From NCBI RefSeq assembly GCF_949628265.1, contig NC_088790.1, forward strand, positions 30,570,545 to 30,634,544: a DNA stretch of 64,000 nucleotides, in the 5' to 3' direction. This document shows positions 1 through 15,000 of the stretch, piece after piece. The notes beneath the pieces are model-generated. The model saw only the letters and a program-made list of their open reading frames with translations. It was not told where the DNA came from and ran no database searches. Origin of the DNA: Cloeon dipterum (lineage: Eukaryota; Arthropoda; Insecta; Ephemeroptera; Baetidae). Position numbers and translations under genes: made by a program. Numbering within the stretch: the stretch's first letter is position 1; each line of letters opens with the position of its first letter.

Positions 1-68
1 AAATCCACGAAACCATCCTGTAAATTATTTATTAAATATTATTTTTTAATTTAATTGTATTTCCTGAC

Positions 69-3000
69 CTTCGCACTCTTCCAAAATCTGGACTGTGTCG
101 CCGATTTCCAAAGGGAGTGCGTATCTTGTGTCGCCTTCCCAGTTGTATACGGCTGAAAGCAGACAAAAAAATAAATAAAATTATGACGAGAGCAATTTGA
201 GATATTGATCACATCGTAATAAGAAATTGCCCGTCATATCGTGGAAGGGGGGAAACGCATCCAAGTTCAAAGTGATTAAATTGAATTGCATCTGCAAGAT
301 ATCGAATTGCCGCGCGGTTTCCAGGGAGAAAGGGAGGTGCGAAAAGGTGAAATCGTCCTAGTAACGACCGCGCGCCAGAACCAGCTGGGCCAAATTATCA
401 GTCCCAATTCTCCATTTCTCCGCCCGCATCGATGGCAATTTTAAATAATATAGAAATTCACCAAAAGGCCGCCTCTCGGGCTTAAAAAAGCGGCTTTTTA
501 TCATTCTAATTTATGAGCGCGGCTTTTGAAGATTAATGGCATTTCACTGAGCGGTCAACTGACTGCTCGAGTTGAAAGTGGAGGCGCCTGCCACAAAGCA
601 AGGTAAAAATAGAAGACCAACAGCTTTCGTGAATGATAATTAAGGAGCATCCGGCCGGTCATGCTTTCCCAGAGCTTTTGTACAAAAATCTCTGTCGGGG
701 ACGTCCGACACCTTTTTCCTTCCAGTTTTTGAAATTTACATAATTCGAAAAAGATAAACAAGCTATAACAGCTTTCTTTAAATTTGAAGTTGCTATAGAA
801 GCTGAAATTTTTTTTTCAAATAGATTATAAAAAATGATATTGTGGATATTAATATTTAAATTTAAAAATTAATAGAGTTAAATTTGCGTTTCTGCAAGAA
901 ATGAGCCTCTCGTTTGCGATATAAATCAATAAAATAAGTTTAACCAAAAATATGAAATTTAAAAATCAAAAGCAAGGATTTTATAATCATTTAATTTTTA
1001 ATTTGATTGATTTAATCTGAAAGCGTACCTCTCAGTAATGGAAAATATTCTTGAAATTGTTAGTAATCTTAAACTTTAATACGTAGACAAGTCATAAATT
1101 AAATTTGGCAGGGAAGTGAATTTAAAAAAAAATAAACCAAACACTTTAAAATAGAGCAGGTTAAGGGGGAGGCGGGGGCGGGCGGAGGCGGGAATTGGAT
1201 TCAAAACACGCAGAATTTTACGGCGAGTCTGAAAATTTTGGTTTTTTACCCTACGACCCATAGGAGCCGAGATATAAATTTTTAAAGTCCCAAAAACGCG
1301 ATTTGCGACATTTCAAAATTTGGTTTTCGGGGTCAAGACGGGGTCCTATGGGCCCGACGGTGCTGATTCGAGTACCAATCGATGCCCCTTGGTAGGGAGC
1401 GTCTGCTCTTGTGCGGTTTGCCAAAATCAAACCATTTTTCGAATTTTTACGAATTTTTTCCGCGCAAATTTCCGAAAAAGTCAAAATTTTTAAAAAAGAA
1501 TTCTGGCTCCCAGTATATGACTTCTTCAGTCTGTATGTTCCTTGGCTTTTATTTAAAAAAATCAAATTTCTGTCTTCATGTTCACAACGAAAGAAATTTA
1601 ATTATTTTCTGGCCTTTTCCACTGCTGACTTTCAAAGAAAGAGAATTAAGAAAATATTTACAGCCGTGTTTGTACTGAAAAGGACGAAAAGCAGCACTTT
1701 GTCCTGCGTACACAAAGTGCAGTTCTTGGTCCGACAATGAGACGAAACAAAGGAACAGCGGGTGAAACGCGACACTGTGAATTATGTAAATGACTTCAAA
1801 TGCAGCCAAGCGGAGAGCGAGCAGGAGCAGACTCTCGGTCGGATTTCAATGACGGCCCGACGTGAGTCTGACGTGACTGCTTGCCTAAAAGCTCTTTCCA
1901 GGGAGAGAGCGAGAGCGCGAGGGGTTGCCGCAGTTGAAAAGAAACGAGGGTGTGTGTGTGCCACGACGCACTCTTTTTGATCGCATCAGCGCTGGCGAAA
2001 AGCACTTTTGTTTGCCCTCTAAACTGCATTCGCCAAAAAGAAACGAGAAAAACCTGTGGAGTATTCAGGAAAACGTGAGAGTGAGAGTGTGCTTGAATTC
2101 CAAAGGAAACGAAACGAAATGTGGGCTACACCAGACCGCCATCCGACCAACATTTGCTTCTTACAAATAAACTTTCTGGAAATAGACTGCTAAACACGTG
2201 TGTATGTGTACGAAATGTAAACGGTCAAATTTTTCAAGTCAATGCCTCAAGTGTTTATTTCTTTCAAATTATTTAAATTAAAAAAAAGGATCATTGGTAG
2301 CATTGGGAAGTTTTAGTTAATTTTTTGAAAGCTCTGGAGATGGCACATATTTTTGGTTTGTTAAATAAAATTTATTAGCAAACTTGAATTTAATAAAAAA
2401 AATCCTTTTCAATTAAATCTTTTCCTTTTATAGAGTTTTTTTTAATTGCCCCACGGGAAGATTAGATTAGGTCCAAAATTGTCCCGTAAAACCCATAAAA
2501 TGGATATTTTATCGAATTATAACGCAAGAATCTACTTGAAAAGACTTGATTCCTGGAGCGAATTTTGTACGGTTAACTTGATCACATTCTAATTTAATTC
2601 TTCAGCCCGAGGCATTTCTTCTAATAGCCCTTTTTAATTAAAGACCCAATGAAACCACATTTTTGTACGTTCCAATCGATTCCTGATGGTCGAAATAGGT
2701 GGAATAAATAATTATTTCGATCAAAAAACGTTTTATGACGTTTTAAAAGAGGCGCAAAGCAAAACGCACGTTGCTTTGGCGCGCAAAACGTTTGAATCTT
2801 TTGGTCGCTACTGCGCATGCGTCACCGCTCTGACGTCACAGCTCTCTCAGCTGCCAATGCCAAGCAGGAAGCATGGCTGTGACGTCAGAGAGGTGACGCA
2901 TGCGCAGTAGCGACCGAAAAATTTAAACGTTTTTCGCGCCAAAGCAACGTGCGTTTTGCTTTGCGCCTCTGCTCGCACAACAAAAAGCACTTTTTGACCG

Positions 3001-6000
3001 CAAAAATTATTTATTCCACCTATTTCGACCCTCAGGATTCGATTTGGAATACAAAATGTGATTTCACATCAAAATATTATATGAGCTTACTAAATTCAAA
3101 GTAAAAATGTGGTTTTCAGGACCTTCAATCTTAAATCTAGCTTTTCAAATAAATAAAAAAAAGATTATGAATTCCTGCGAAGTAAGATTTTCAGTAGCAA
3201 CAAGGCTGCGTGTGTGCGGCCTGGAAATATATCTCAAGTAGCAAAATTGCGCCAGCACAGCGGAAAACCGAGCTGCCGAGAGACGAAATTCTCGAGTGGG
3301 ACATAATATGGTCGGTCGTATAGTTGGTTCGACATTGAGGCGGTGCTCGAGGAAAGGTCCCGCCGCTGCCGCGGGTGGATCGCGTTTCTGCTCTGGATGT
3401 CACGGCTGGATGCGAATTGGCGCACAACAACTCCAGTTCCAGCGTGTGCCGATTATTATTCAGCCCGGCGCTTTTTTTTATTTATTTGATGCTCGCGGCG
3501 GCTCTCTCGGCACTCGACTCGCTCAGCTGCACCATTTTAATTATTTAACACGCTAAAAAGCAGCCGTAAATGCGTGAGTGAGCAGCGAGCCAAACAAAAG
3601 CCAGCCGACTCGGCGGCAGCAGCAGCAGCGCGAACGCTTGATTTATGCGCTCGCGTCGCGTTGTTTTGCCCCGCATGGACCATTTTTAATATTTTATACC
3701 TGTGTGAGCGTGACATTAGTCCGTGTCGCGGCTCACAGCTGACTTACTGCGCTCTGTAGATTAAAAATAATAATAATAATGTGTGTGGAAATATTTTTGT
3801 TTTCAAACTGGGTCGAGCCAGCGAGCTTCGTTATTTTTCTTGTCTAAAGACAGAATTTTCTGCTTCGTATTTTTTGTTCAGGGTTGCATTTTTTATGTTA
3901 AAGCACACGATCTGTGTTGGTTCCCGCCGTTCAGAAATCAATAATGGCGTCGAAATTTATAGTTGTTTCAATATATTCACCCATTTCGAAGCTGCGCAGT
4001 AAATTTCAGCGCATTTTAAGCATGCGCAGTATGTTTAGATCGCTTCTTAATCTCACAGGGTGGCTGAAACTCATCACTGCGCATGCGTGACCCAAATTAA
4101 AATGTTCTGCGCAGTCGTAATTCCCACCAGAGGCCGGGTTGCGATCTGTGTTGGTTCCCGCCGGTCAGAAATCAATATGGCGTCGAAATAATGGAGGCCA
4201 ATCCAGTCGGCCAATCAGAAGCGTTAAAAAAGAGGCGTGCCGACCTAATAATTTCATCCCCGCGTATTTTGTTACATTTCCATTTGGCTTGATGTGCCAT
4301 CTAACGGCCGATCCGCCAGTTACCGGGCTAATCAGCTGTTAGTAAAGAAATAACAACAAAAATATTCATTGTGCTGACGATATTTCTATGTTTAATTTCC
4401 AAGCCAATTTCATTTTACGTTTGAAGCTTTCCCGCCGTGCTCTACCTGACGCCATGTCTGCGGCGTCTGCGCGTCGCGTCAATCCGAGCCCAGTAAGTTT
4501 AAGAGCTTAAATTTAGTCATTTACTTTTATCTCAAATCAAACATTTTTAATGCTTAAAATACTTGACAACAGTTTCTGCCCTTTTTTTAATTTAAAACTA
4601 TTTTAAGATTTAATGATTAAATATATTAATTTATATTTTTAATTTTTACAAAAATACTTGTTTTACAATTAAATAAAACAAATTGATTTCGTAACCTCTA
4701 TAATTAAAATAACAGAAAACAAATATTTAAAAAAATCTGATTTTGCAAGTTCTTCATAGCTTTACTTAGCCTTCTTCCTTTTTGTTTGTATTCATGAGAA
4801 AATCTATCAAATGTCAAGTATTATTATTTATTATTATCTTCTGATGGGGAAATCCAGTATTTTGAAATAAAACGTTTTATCCTACGAACAAAAAACCCAA
4901 ACATAATAAATCATTAATTGGTCAATGTCAGTCTTTTATTTTATTTTCCCTCTAACTGCTCCTTTGAACTTTCATGTGTTTTTTTATATCTCGAGAAAAC
5001 TCTACGGTTAACAACGTAATAAAACTGTTTGATAGATGAAGAAGCACGCAGTGGAACGATAAAAAGGTGTCATCACGAGCTGCGTGGTAACCTTCAAGAC
5101 AAATATGTTTAATAAAAAAGCAACGAAACACGAAAATATTTTCAAGGCTCTGTCGGTCTTTGTGAGTGACAACTTCTAGCTCCCACAGAGTGTGAATTTC
5201 ATTATTTTTTTTTTTTGTTCATTGTGTAAGTACGCTGCAATTACAATTATCATTTTTATTTTTAGAACCGGTTAAGACCTTACTTCCTGCCTTGCACTTG
5301 CTATCAAAACATGTTTTCGGATCCTCTTTCCGCTCTGCGAAAGTTTAATCTCCGGCTGAGCAGACGCAAATCTAATTTAAAGTAGGCAATTTTCTTTCTT
5401 TTCTGCTCGCTCTAGCGAATAAAGCATTTTATTTTATAGCGGCGCAGAGGCACGACATATACAGCGGCGCACAGAGAAAATTGAGATCAGCTGCCGTCGG
5501 CGAGAAAGAATGGGGAAAATAAGACTCGAGCCAAGTCATGAACAGGAATTCACCCCGCAACTGCAGAGCGAATTTTTTGCGCAATTTCATTTGAATTTTC
5601 TGCTTAAAAATGCAAATTGGTCAATAAAATTTCAACAAGGAGTTTTTTGTGGTATTTTTAATTTCAGCGTTGTCAGAAAAAAATAACAGGAAAAGTCTGG
5701 TTATTTTTACACCATTACCCTTATTGTAAATTTAAAAAAAAGTATAAATAAACGCAAATAATTCAAATTAAAAGCAAATGATTTGTAAATCTGCTGAAAA
5801 TGGCAATAAAAAAGTCTATGGAAATATTGAACGGATTTTACACCAATTTCTCGTGCAAGATATTAATTTATTCCATTTTCCCCTATGAAAATTTAAATTA
5901 GCGGTCGGATTAATCAAAATTTCCTCTACTGTGTAGATTTTTTCTTTTAAATTGTCATTTTCTGCCTCAATTTCTACAAAAAATTCTCACTGACGATTTT

Positions 6001-9000
6001 TCAAGTCGAGGTCAGCAGAAAATAATTAAAAAATGATTGAAAACTGAGGTGCAAACATTACCTGGAAGAAAAACTGGTCAAAATTGAAAATAAACCCATT
6101 TAGCATTGCACTGCTTTTAAAAAAATTGCGGATTCTTTGCAACCCTGAGTCCAAAATAAAGACCTTTTTAATTTGTGTAAAATATCTACTTTAAAATTAG
6201 AGCAAAATGATAAGGAACCCCAATTTTTAACCGTGTGGAAATACTGAAAAAATCACGGGCTATATTTCTGGAACTTTCAGGATAAACATTATTTTCCACT
6301 GCCTTTTTTAAAAGCCCTGCTTAGATTAGATTAAATTTATTGATGTGTCGGAATAAAATTAATTATGACAAAAATTCTTTGAAATTGACAATTAATATCA
6401 TGAAATTAATTACAATTACGTTCTTTCTTTCACTTTCACACGCAATATAAATGATAAAATATAAACCTTCTGTTTGTTCCTTTGTTATACTTCCTCTTTA
6501 AGCGATAATATGTTCATTATTTGCTTTAGAGGTTTAACCGTTTCACTTCCACATTTGCCAAAAAACGGCACTTATTCTTTCGATTTTCAGGGCGGAGCTG
6601 GCAAGCGAAAATCGAAATTGTGGCGCCATTCATTCACGAGGCCTGAATAATAAAGAACACGCGACGAGCACGAGGGAATTCGCTCTCATCGCGAGCCGAA
6701 AAATATGGTATGCTTTCTCTCTCATCTGCCGAGCGCCAAATGAGAAAAGCCGGCGAGTTGGTTACGTCATTGTGGACTGCGGAGAGCGAGAGAGAGAGAG
6801 AGCGAGAGAGGAAGTGGCCATTGTCTGGTGTCCAATACTTGACGCTGATGAGAAAGACGGGGAATATTAATCTGGAGAGCCCCTCGGCAGCCCGGACCGT
6901 CCAACGCACGCATAAAATATTTGTATAAAGTTGGGATGAAGCTTTTATTATTTCTCCGCGGGCATCCGCGTGCACGTCAAATCACTCGCTTGGGCTCCAC
7001 CAGATCGATTAATTCCTCTTCCTGCGCCTCCTTTTTTTTTGCCAAGCTGTTCCGCAAGGCGGAAGCTATAATCATCTCCTCGCCGCCGCGTACTTTCGAG
7101 TGTCCGCCGACGCCGCCAACACCCAAATCAATGCCTCTTTTTGCGCGCAAATCCGCAAATCTCCAACTGCCGACCCCTCGATATCGGAAAGCAAGCATCA
7201 TTACGTGGAAAATCACGTCTCTCATTCAGAGACGCCATTGCTGAAAATTATTTTCGAGAAAATATTAAAGGTCTCCTGCCGGTGAGCTTTTGGCGGCATA
7301 CTTTGAAGTTTTTAAACGCTTGTTTGTTAAATTGCTAAAAATTTTGTCCTAAACAATTTGTTTTAATTACAAAATGGCGAAAAACGTTCATCCTCAGGGG
7401 GTTTATGACAATGAATATTTTTGTCTTAAAGGACACGAGTGAAAAATCAGCGCTGGACATCAACAAAGGGAGCGGCCATTGCATTTTGCCGCCATTACAG
7501 CTTATTGTTAGGTTGGCAATCCATAGAATTTGTTCCAGAATAGTTTCCTTTGAATTTGGTCTTGAAAAAGCTAGATTTTTTGGTGTTCGTGATGACTGAA
7601 TTTTTGATATCGAAACACCCGAAAACAGCTGACGAAAAGGGGGGCGTGTGCCGAAGCAATTCAAGATGGCGGAGCCACCGCTGCAACTCAGAGAGTTGTA
7701 AAGCTCGCTTGTTGGTTTTTGAGCGTGCTGAAGGTCGCAGGATGACCCTGAAGACTGAATACCCTCGCCCTGGCTCATAAAGAGCTGCCTTAAAATCGAA
7801 ATGCGCGGAAAAAACATGATTGCGAACAAAATGCAATCTGTTCTGTTAATACAGAGGCCAAGTCAACTCCAGAGCCTTTATGAAATGATGATAATATCTT
7901 TTCTTTAAATTAAGTGTCATGTGAGGATAGGTTTGCTGTATTTTCCCTGCTTTTTAAACCAAATAATCGGCCAGGAACGACAATCAGGTGAATCAGGGCA
8001 ACAGAAGGGGCGTGTCCTTAAAATCAGCGGCCATGACACTAATGACGTTGCAATATGGCTGCTCTCTATGTCCAGCGCTTTGCTGATTCCGAAAATTCAT
8101 ACAACACCAGTCGATTTCCAGTTTCTTTTAACTGAAAATTTTAAAATTAAATTCTTTTCGACACCATGTCATTTAAAAATGATATTTTTTTAAAAAAATT
8201 TCGAAACATATATTTACTCTGTAGAAATTTAACGGCTTAAAGTAGATTTTTAATTCTTTCATAAAATCAAGCCATTATTTCTTTATTTTCCCTCTTTCCA
8301 ACTTTGAACACTGCCCTTATTTATTCATGCGGAAAAACAATCAAATTAAACGGCGCACATTAAAGAAGAGATAAGCGAACGATTGTTTACACAAGAGCCA
8401 TTAGCAATTCAGCTTTGTGTCCCATTATCCCATCACGGTCCCCGAAAACCCTTTTGTATCTATGGAGCCGCCAAGCTGGAATTTAATTGAAAAGCGAGCG
8501 ACCCTTTTTCCTCTGAAAAAAAAAACAAAATTTCTGCTTTGGGCTGTTGCGACTAAATTGCTATACAACCAAACCCCGGCGTCTCGGGGGCATCAGCGCG
8601 ACCTTTGACGCCGACATAAAATTCATGGGGCTGAGCAACAGAGTCGACTTTTCACGGAAAAACGGGGCCAAGTTTGGTAAATAAAATAAGAAGTGGGCGG
8701 ACGAGCGAGGAAAATGCGAAAAGGGTTTCTTTCGTTCGGCAATAGTGATAGAAGGGAAGAATGAGGGGGAGGCGCAGTCACGTGAAATCTTTATGCTTCC
8801 TCCCAAGTCGGCTCGCCAAGTGGACGCGATCTCTTTTCAGCGCTGAATAAAATATTCGGCTCGATACGTTGAAAAGAGACGGATGTTTTTTGTGGTCGTG
8901 GATACGCAACGGTTGCCAGAAGGACGAGGCGGAAAAAATAAATGGAAAGTGTGAAAAATTGTTATCCTGGTCCCTAGCAAAATGATAAAGTTGATATAGA

Positions 9001-12000
9001 CTCGTAAATTCTGAAGAAAGTAATACATTTTTGCTTTAAATATGCTCGGAAAATCGAAAAAAATTAAATATCTCAGAAGTTTGCATGCTAATTAATTCTT
9101 CAGAAGAGAAAATTTGCTCATAATTCGCACACCATTTGATAGGAGAAATCAAGATCATGCGAAAAAAAACCATTGAATTTTTAATTAATCGAATAATTTG
9201 ATATATTTTTGGGTATTTTTATGTTCCCCAAAAAGTTTTAAAATTTATCTAACCGCCAGTTGAAATTTTCAGATGAATTTTGTGCGAAAATCGTAAATTT
9301 AAAAAAAATCTTAGTAGGAAAAAAATGGAAATTTGATCAGCTTTCTGAATTTAGGCAGTTTTTGACGCTGCTATCAACTGCTGAATTTTAATCAGGCCAA
9401 ACACACACCCCTTTCGAAAATCTGCAATTTTTGAAAAAATAAAAAAATAACTTTCAAGACTCAAAAGTACTATTTTTTATCTTCTCACTATTAAATTTCC
9501 ATAATTCTTCTCACCCCGGAAGTGCTGAATTAATTTCATTTGCTGAAAAAAGTGGGCGTAACCGGTAAAATTCGAAAAATTGGATTTTGGGGCACTTTTG
9601 GTCAGAAGTTTGTGAAAATAATTGGTTGATTAGGGTTAATTTGTCATGTATTTATTTATTTTCAATTAGAAAAATCCCTATCATTCCACATTAAAGAAAT
9701 TGAAGACATAATTGTTGAATTTATTCTATTTTTAGTGTAATTTGCGCTCATACTTGGAGCTCTGGTTGAACGCTTTTCATATTAACAAACCTTAAGTCAC
9801 GATAAGATAAATATTTTCAAGATCGAATATAAATTAATCCTGTAAAGAACACTTAATTTTGAATAATTAAAATAATTTTAGGTGTTTTTTTTTAATATCT
9901 AGAAGCTGAATATAATATTTCAAATTAATATAAAGCGGACTAATTGGCTAATTTATTTGACTGAAATTTAATAAAAAATGCTTCTCCATATAACTCAAAC
10001 CTATGATTTAATTAAAAAATATTTAAAAAAATATTTAGGTATAATTTGTTAATGTAAATAAAATCAGACCTTGTGAATAAATCGAACAAAGATGAACCTG
10101 GCGGCGTTTCGGCGGCTCTTTCAATTTGTATTCATGCGCACCACATATGTATCAAAATGCACGCTCACGATGTGACGGCTTGTAGCACGTGAGGCGCAGA
10201 GTCGCGTCCGCCGCGCGCAACCCTTATAAGCCGTCTGGGTTGTTGCTTTGTCTCTTTTTTCCCTAAAAGGAAAGAATATTATATATGAGGCCTGGCCCGA
10301 AACCGCCTCGCAAATCTGGCTGCTTCCGACTTCCGACGCCTCAAACACACAAAATCTTTTTTCCCTTGGTGCGCGAGGCCATTAAATTAAACTCGCGCGC
10401 GGCGTGTCTCATGATTTTATTATTGCGCCGCGGCGCGCGGGGCCGCGGGGGCGGACGAGCGAGCAGCCAGCCAGGCAGCAGGCGCTTAAAATGACAAATG
10501 CCACTGGCAACTGCGAACCCTCATAGTTTCCACCCGTGATGACTTCCGTCGGCGTTATTATTATTTTTTCTCTATCTCTCTCTGCTCTCGTTAAATGCGG
10601 ATAACGTGAGACTGGACACGTTTGGAACTGCTGCGGGATTGATGAAGGATGAAGGGTCGCCTGATTTTTGTCTGAATAGAATATAGCACAAAATTAGAAT
10701 TGGGATTCGCCCAAAAATTGATATTTTCTAAAAAATTGAATTTTTTTAATCGCAAAATTAGTTAATTTTTGGACAGGATTTTTTTAAAAATTTAGCTTAT
10801 TTCTAGGCTTTAGTTTAATTTTTATTTTATTTAAAAATGTTTCAAGAGAGCTTTTTAGAAGAACATTTTTCATAATTGTAGAGTGTCAGGTAAAGGATTT
10901 TTTATTTCTAATTATTTAAAAATTTTAATTAAAAAATTCCGTATGAAAAACAGCCACATGTATTGTTGAATAAACAAACTGATTTTATTTCAAATAATAA
11001 AATGTCAATGTAAACCTTTTTCGCCAAAACGATATATGAACAAATATGAGAGAAGTGCGCATGCGTCACAGCTGGTTTGAGCACTTGCAGAGACACCGCC
11101 TGTACGAATGACTTCTTTGTCACATTTGACGCATGCGCAGTTCTCGCATTCAAATTGTTTTGGCGGGAAAAAACGTTCGCACGTCGCGCTGCACCTTTTT
11201 AACGGAAAAAACCTGCACTTTACCTAATTCGACCCTCAGGAATCGATTGGTGAGCTCAGAAACTTCGTCAAAGACGGCCTTTAATAAAATTAAAAAATAA
11301 AAAGAAATACTAGTCCTAATACTCCTCAAACAAAAACTCTTCTTTTACAGGTTTTTGGTGATTTATTTTTTCAAACACCGAATTTTCGGACAAATTCCTT
11401 TAGGCAGACAATGTGTGCTCCTGATGAAAGATTTTACGGTCAGCCTGCTGCTTTATTTATACGCTCGATCCTGCCACCATTATACAGCATCAGCAAATGG
11501 AGCGGAAAGCGTCTCCAATTTTCTCGCGCGAGCAGACCGATGGTGCACAAGTTTACAAACTCGCTAGGAATTCGAGGAAATTTTCTTTCTGAAGAGTCGT
11601 GAATAAATTTTTTATAGATCTGCAAGTACGTGAAGGGAAACTAACGAGAGAACAGATCTAGGTTGCAAATTAGTCAGTTTAAATTGCCTCTTGACGACGC
11701 AGACGGAGCGTAATAGCTACAAGAGAGTCGAGTGCGAGAGAAAAAAAAAGAGAAGAATTGCATCATTTGCCGGCACGAATGATGCCGGTCAATATTCAAC
11801 CATAACGACTTGTTTTTTGTGCGCGAAATGCGAGTGTGCACCAGGGTGGAAATGCAATTTATATTTTTACACCCACTGCTCACCAGGATGCAAGGTTTTT
11901 GGAGAAATAATTAAATTCGTAGCTATATTCTACTTGTCATCGAGATAAGAGATCTTGCAAGAGGATTAATTTTAATTTAGCGGAGTTTTCGAGTGATAGT

Positions 12001-15000
12001 TAAACGGCTGTTATTTTTAGACTGTTTATGTGGAGCAAGATAATTTACTGGAACAACTAACTGACCAAAAATTAAAAATTTCATTTTTTTTCCAACATTG
12101 TCACTGTCAAATCTCGGGTTTTAGCCATCAGAATTGCAAAAACTGCATACCATTCGACTCGTCTCAACCTCCCCTAGATAGTCGATGGGTTTAGGGGATG
12201 ATCGGTGATCGCCAACCAACCCCAATTTGCCTTAATCTCCAGTGTAAAAATTTAGCAAACATGCGATGAAATAATTTCAGATAAGTAGATCTTTTTGTCT
12301 TTAACCTTTTCCGCCCTCTGTAAGAGGGTAGTTTATTGGGGTGGAATTTTACTAGTTTAAAAGTTTCTATAAAAAACTTTGCTTAAATCGATTTTTATCG
12401 TTATTGAATTGCACGGGGTTGAAGGGGATGAGGGTTGACCACCTCTAAAACCATTTGTCTATCTAGGGGAGGTCAAGACGAGTTGAACGGTATTCAATTT
12501 TTGCAATTCTCACAGTTAGAACTCGAGATTAGGTGATTACAATAGTGGCTAAAAAATTGAATGTTCGATTTTTGCAAATATTGTCATCGCTTAATCTCGG
12601 GTTCTGATTATCAGAATTGCAAAAACTGAATACCATTCGACTCGTCCCAACCTTATCTAGATAGAAAGTGGGTTTAGGGGATGATCGGTGATCCCCACCA
12701 ACCCCAACATGTCTTGAAATCCAGGGTAAAAATTGATTTAGTAAAAATGCGATCAAAAATTTCTGGTTCTGATAATTACACCTTTTTGTCTTTAACCTTT
12801 TCACCCCTTATAAAGGGTGCAAGAGGGTAGTTTATAGGGATGGATTTTAACCAATTTACGAGCATTGATGAGTAAATAAGTTTGCTGAAATCGATTTTTA
12901 TCGATATTTAAATGCATGGGGTGGAAGGGGATGAGGGTTGACCACCCTTAAAACCATTCGGCTATCTAGGGGAGGTTAAGACGAGTCGAACGGCATGCAT
13001 TTTTTGCAATTCTGACAGTTAGAACTCGAGATTTGGAGAAGACAATATTAGAAAAAACATTCTTCTAATATTCCGGAAAATTTAATAAAAAGAAATTAAT
13101 ACCGCCCCTCCATTTCTCAACTTTTCTCATATCTTCCCCAAACAGAAAACACTGCCTGGAATGGGGATAAGGGCAATCCACTTAGCGTCCTTCCCGACAT
13201 AATATCGCACAGCACGGAGCCACGCCTCGGCAAAAGGTGGCTTTGTAAGTAGCGTCATCAGCGCGGTGAAATATGCACATGCAGACACCGACGAGCCACC
13301 ACGACGATGACGACGACGACAAGGGGAGATATTTGCGATTGGGTAGCAGCGTCTGCTCGCCAGGGGAGCCCCGGCGCAACCGCCCCCGGCCCCGAGCGCC
13401 GATGAAGGGCTGAATTATGCACGAGCTCGAGACGAAACGTCTGTGCCGCGCGAGCAGTGTGCGATTCCGGGAAACAAACCGCAGCAGCAACGCTAAGAAC
13501 GCCGGTCGAGCAACAGTAAAAATAAATAAATACCAGCCGCGGCTCTTCTCGTTCATTGGGAACGTCAACAAAAGTGGAAGACCTGCGGCTAATTATCGGT
13601 TGCCGAGCTGCATTCTTTCAAATGAGGGTTTAAAACTTATAACTGGTTTTGCAGATGTTTCAAGAGCAAAAATTGGCAGGAAATTCACTGAAAAGAAAAT
13701 ATTGCAACTAAATCGTATTCTTTAATTTGTTTTGGTTGGCAATTTATGGTTTTTAAAAATAAAATTGGAGAATTTCCATACTATCCGCCGTTTTAGTTCA
13801 AAATTTGTAGAAAAATGAGGAAAAATATTTATTCAGGTTGACAAAAATCAGAGAAAACAGTTTTTTTCCAGACGCCTGCATAATGTGCTTTATAATCGAC
13901 ACAAAAGATCGTAAAATGCCGACGATAAGTGCTATGCGAAAAGTTTCGGCGCGTCAGCCCATTTGCCGGAATGAGTGGCGCGTTGGAGCTGATAAATTTT
14001 ATGGGCAAATTAACGCGTATGCACGCTCTTTATATGATAAACACGATGCGGACGCCCGCAGCGATATATGCGAACGTGAGCATGAGCAAAGCGGGCGATG
14101 AGACTTACGCAATGTGTCATGTGTGAAATGTACGTGAAGGTGATGCGCCGAGCGAGCAAACAGGAAATGTAAAATATATACATACAAATCCGTATTGTGT
14201 TTGTTTGTTTGGTTGTTTCTAGAGATAAGGCAAACAGTTAAATAAATTTAATATGACTTGTGGATTGGTTTCAATATTTAATTCATTATTAAAATATTTA
14301 AATGAATTTAATTTATCATAAGAAATGAAAAGAATTGTTGTTTCTTTGATCTTTTTTCTGATTTTATTGTTTTGACATTGATGTATTTTAAAATACCCAG
14401 CACGGACACCTAATAGTATCGATTAAAAGAGTGAAAACGGATTTAGATTTTATTTTTTAAAAAAATATTGATAAAATGAACGATATAAATCAGTAATTTA
14501 CATTTGCATCTTGTACAAGGCAAAATCCATCTTTTTTAATGTGAGTGAGATTTCCAGTCAATCTTCACCTTTTGAAAAAAAGCTATTCTCTAAAATATAA
14601 AATGGTGACAAGGTAAAATTTGGTATTTTTTCGGGTTGTAAAATTTCCTAATTAATTCCATGAAAAGACAGGAAACTGAAGAGCATCATCAAACGTCTTT
14701 TCTCAAACGAGTTTTGAATCGCTTCATTTATCTCATTTTACGAACGACGTTCTACCGCTCCGCTTGATTAAATTGCAAGCGAACTGGCGCAAACACGGTG
14801 GCAAGTGCATCACCGCCAGCAGCACAAAGAGCACACCGTTCGTTTCCTTTGCCGTCTGCCGGTCATACGCAGCTTAAATCCACCTTTCACGCGGCTAATT
14901 CGGAATTCCGTGTGCGCAGCCCGACAAAAGCACAAATTTGCACGCCGCCCGGGGTTTGCTTAATTGCTTGCACGTACCTTGGCAGCGCGGGCACGTGTTT

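Noticed and set aside
7335..7829. 164-codon open frame on the minus strand
   Set aside because: No start, domain or splice context. The composition is that of non-coding intron DNA, and overlapping frames on the other strand are equally long.
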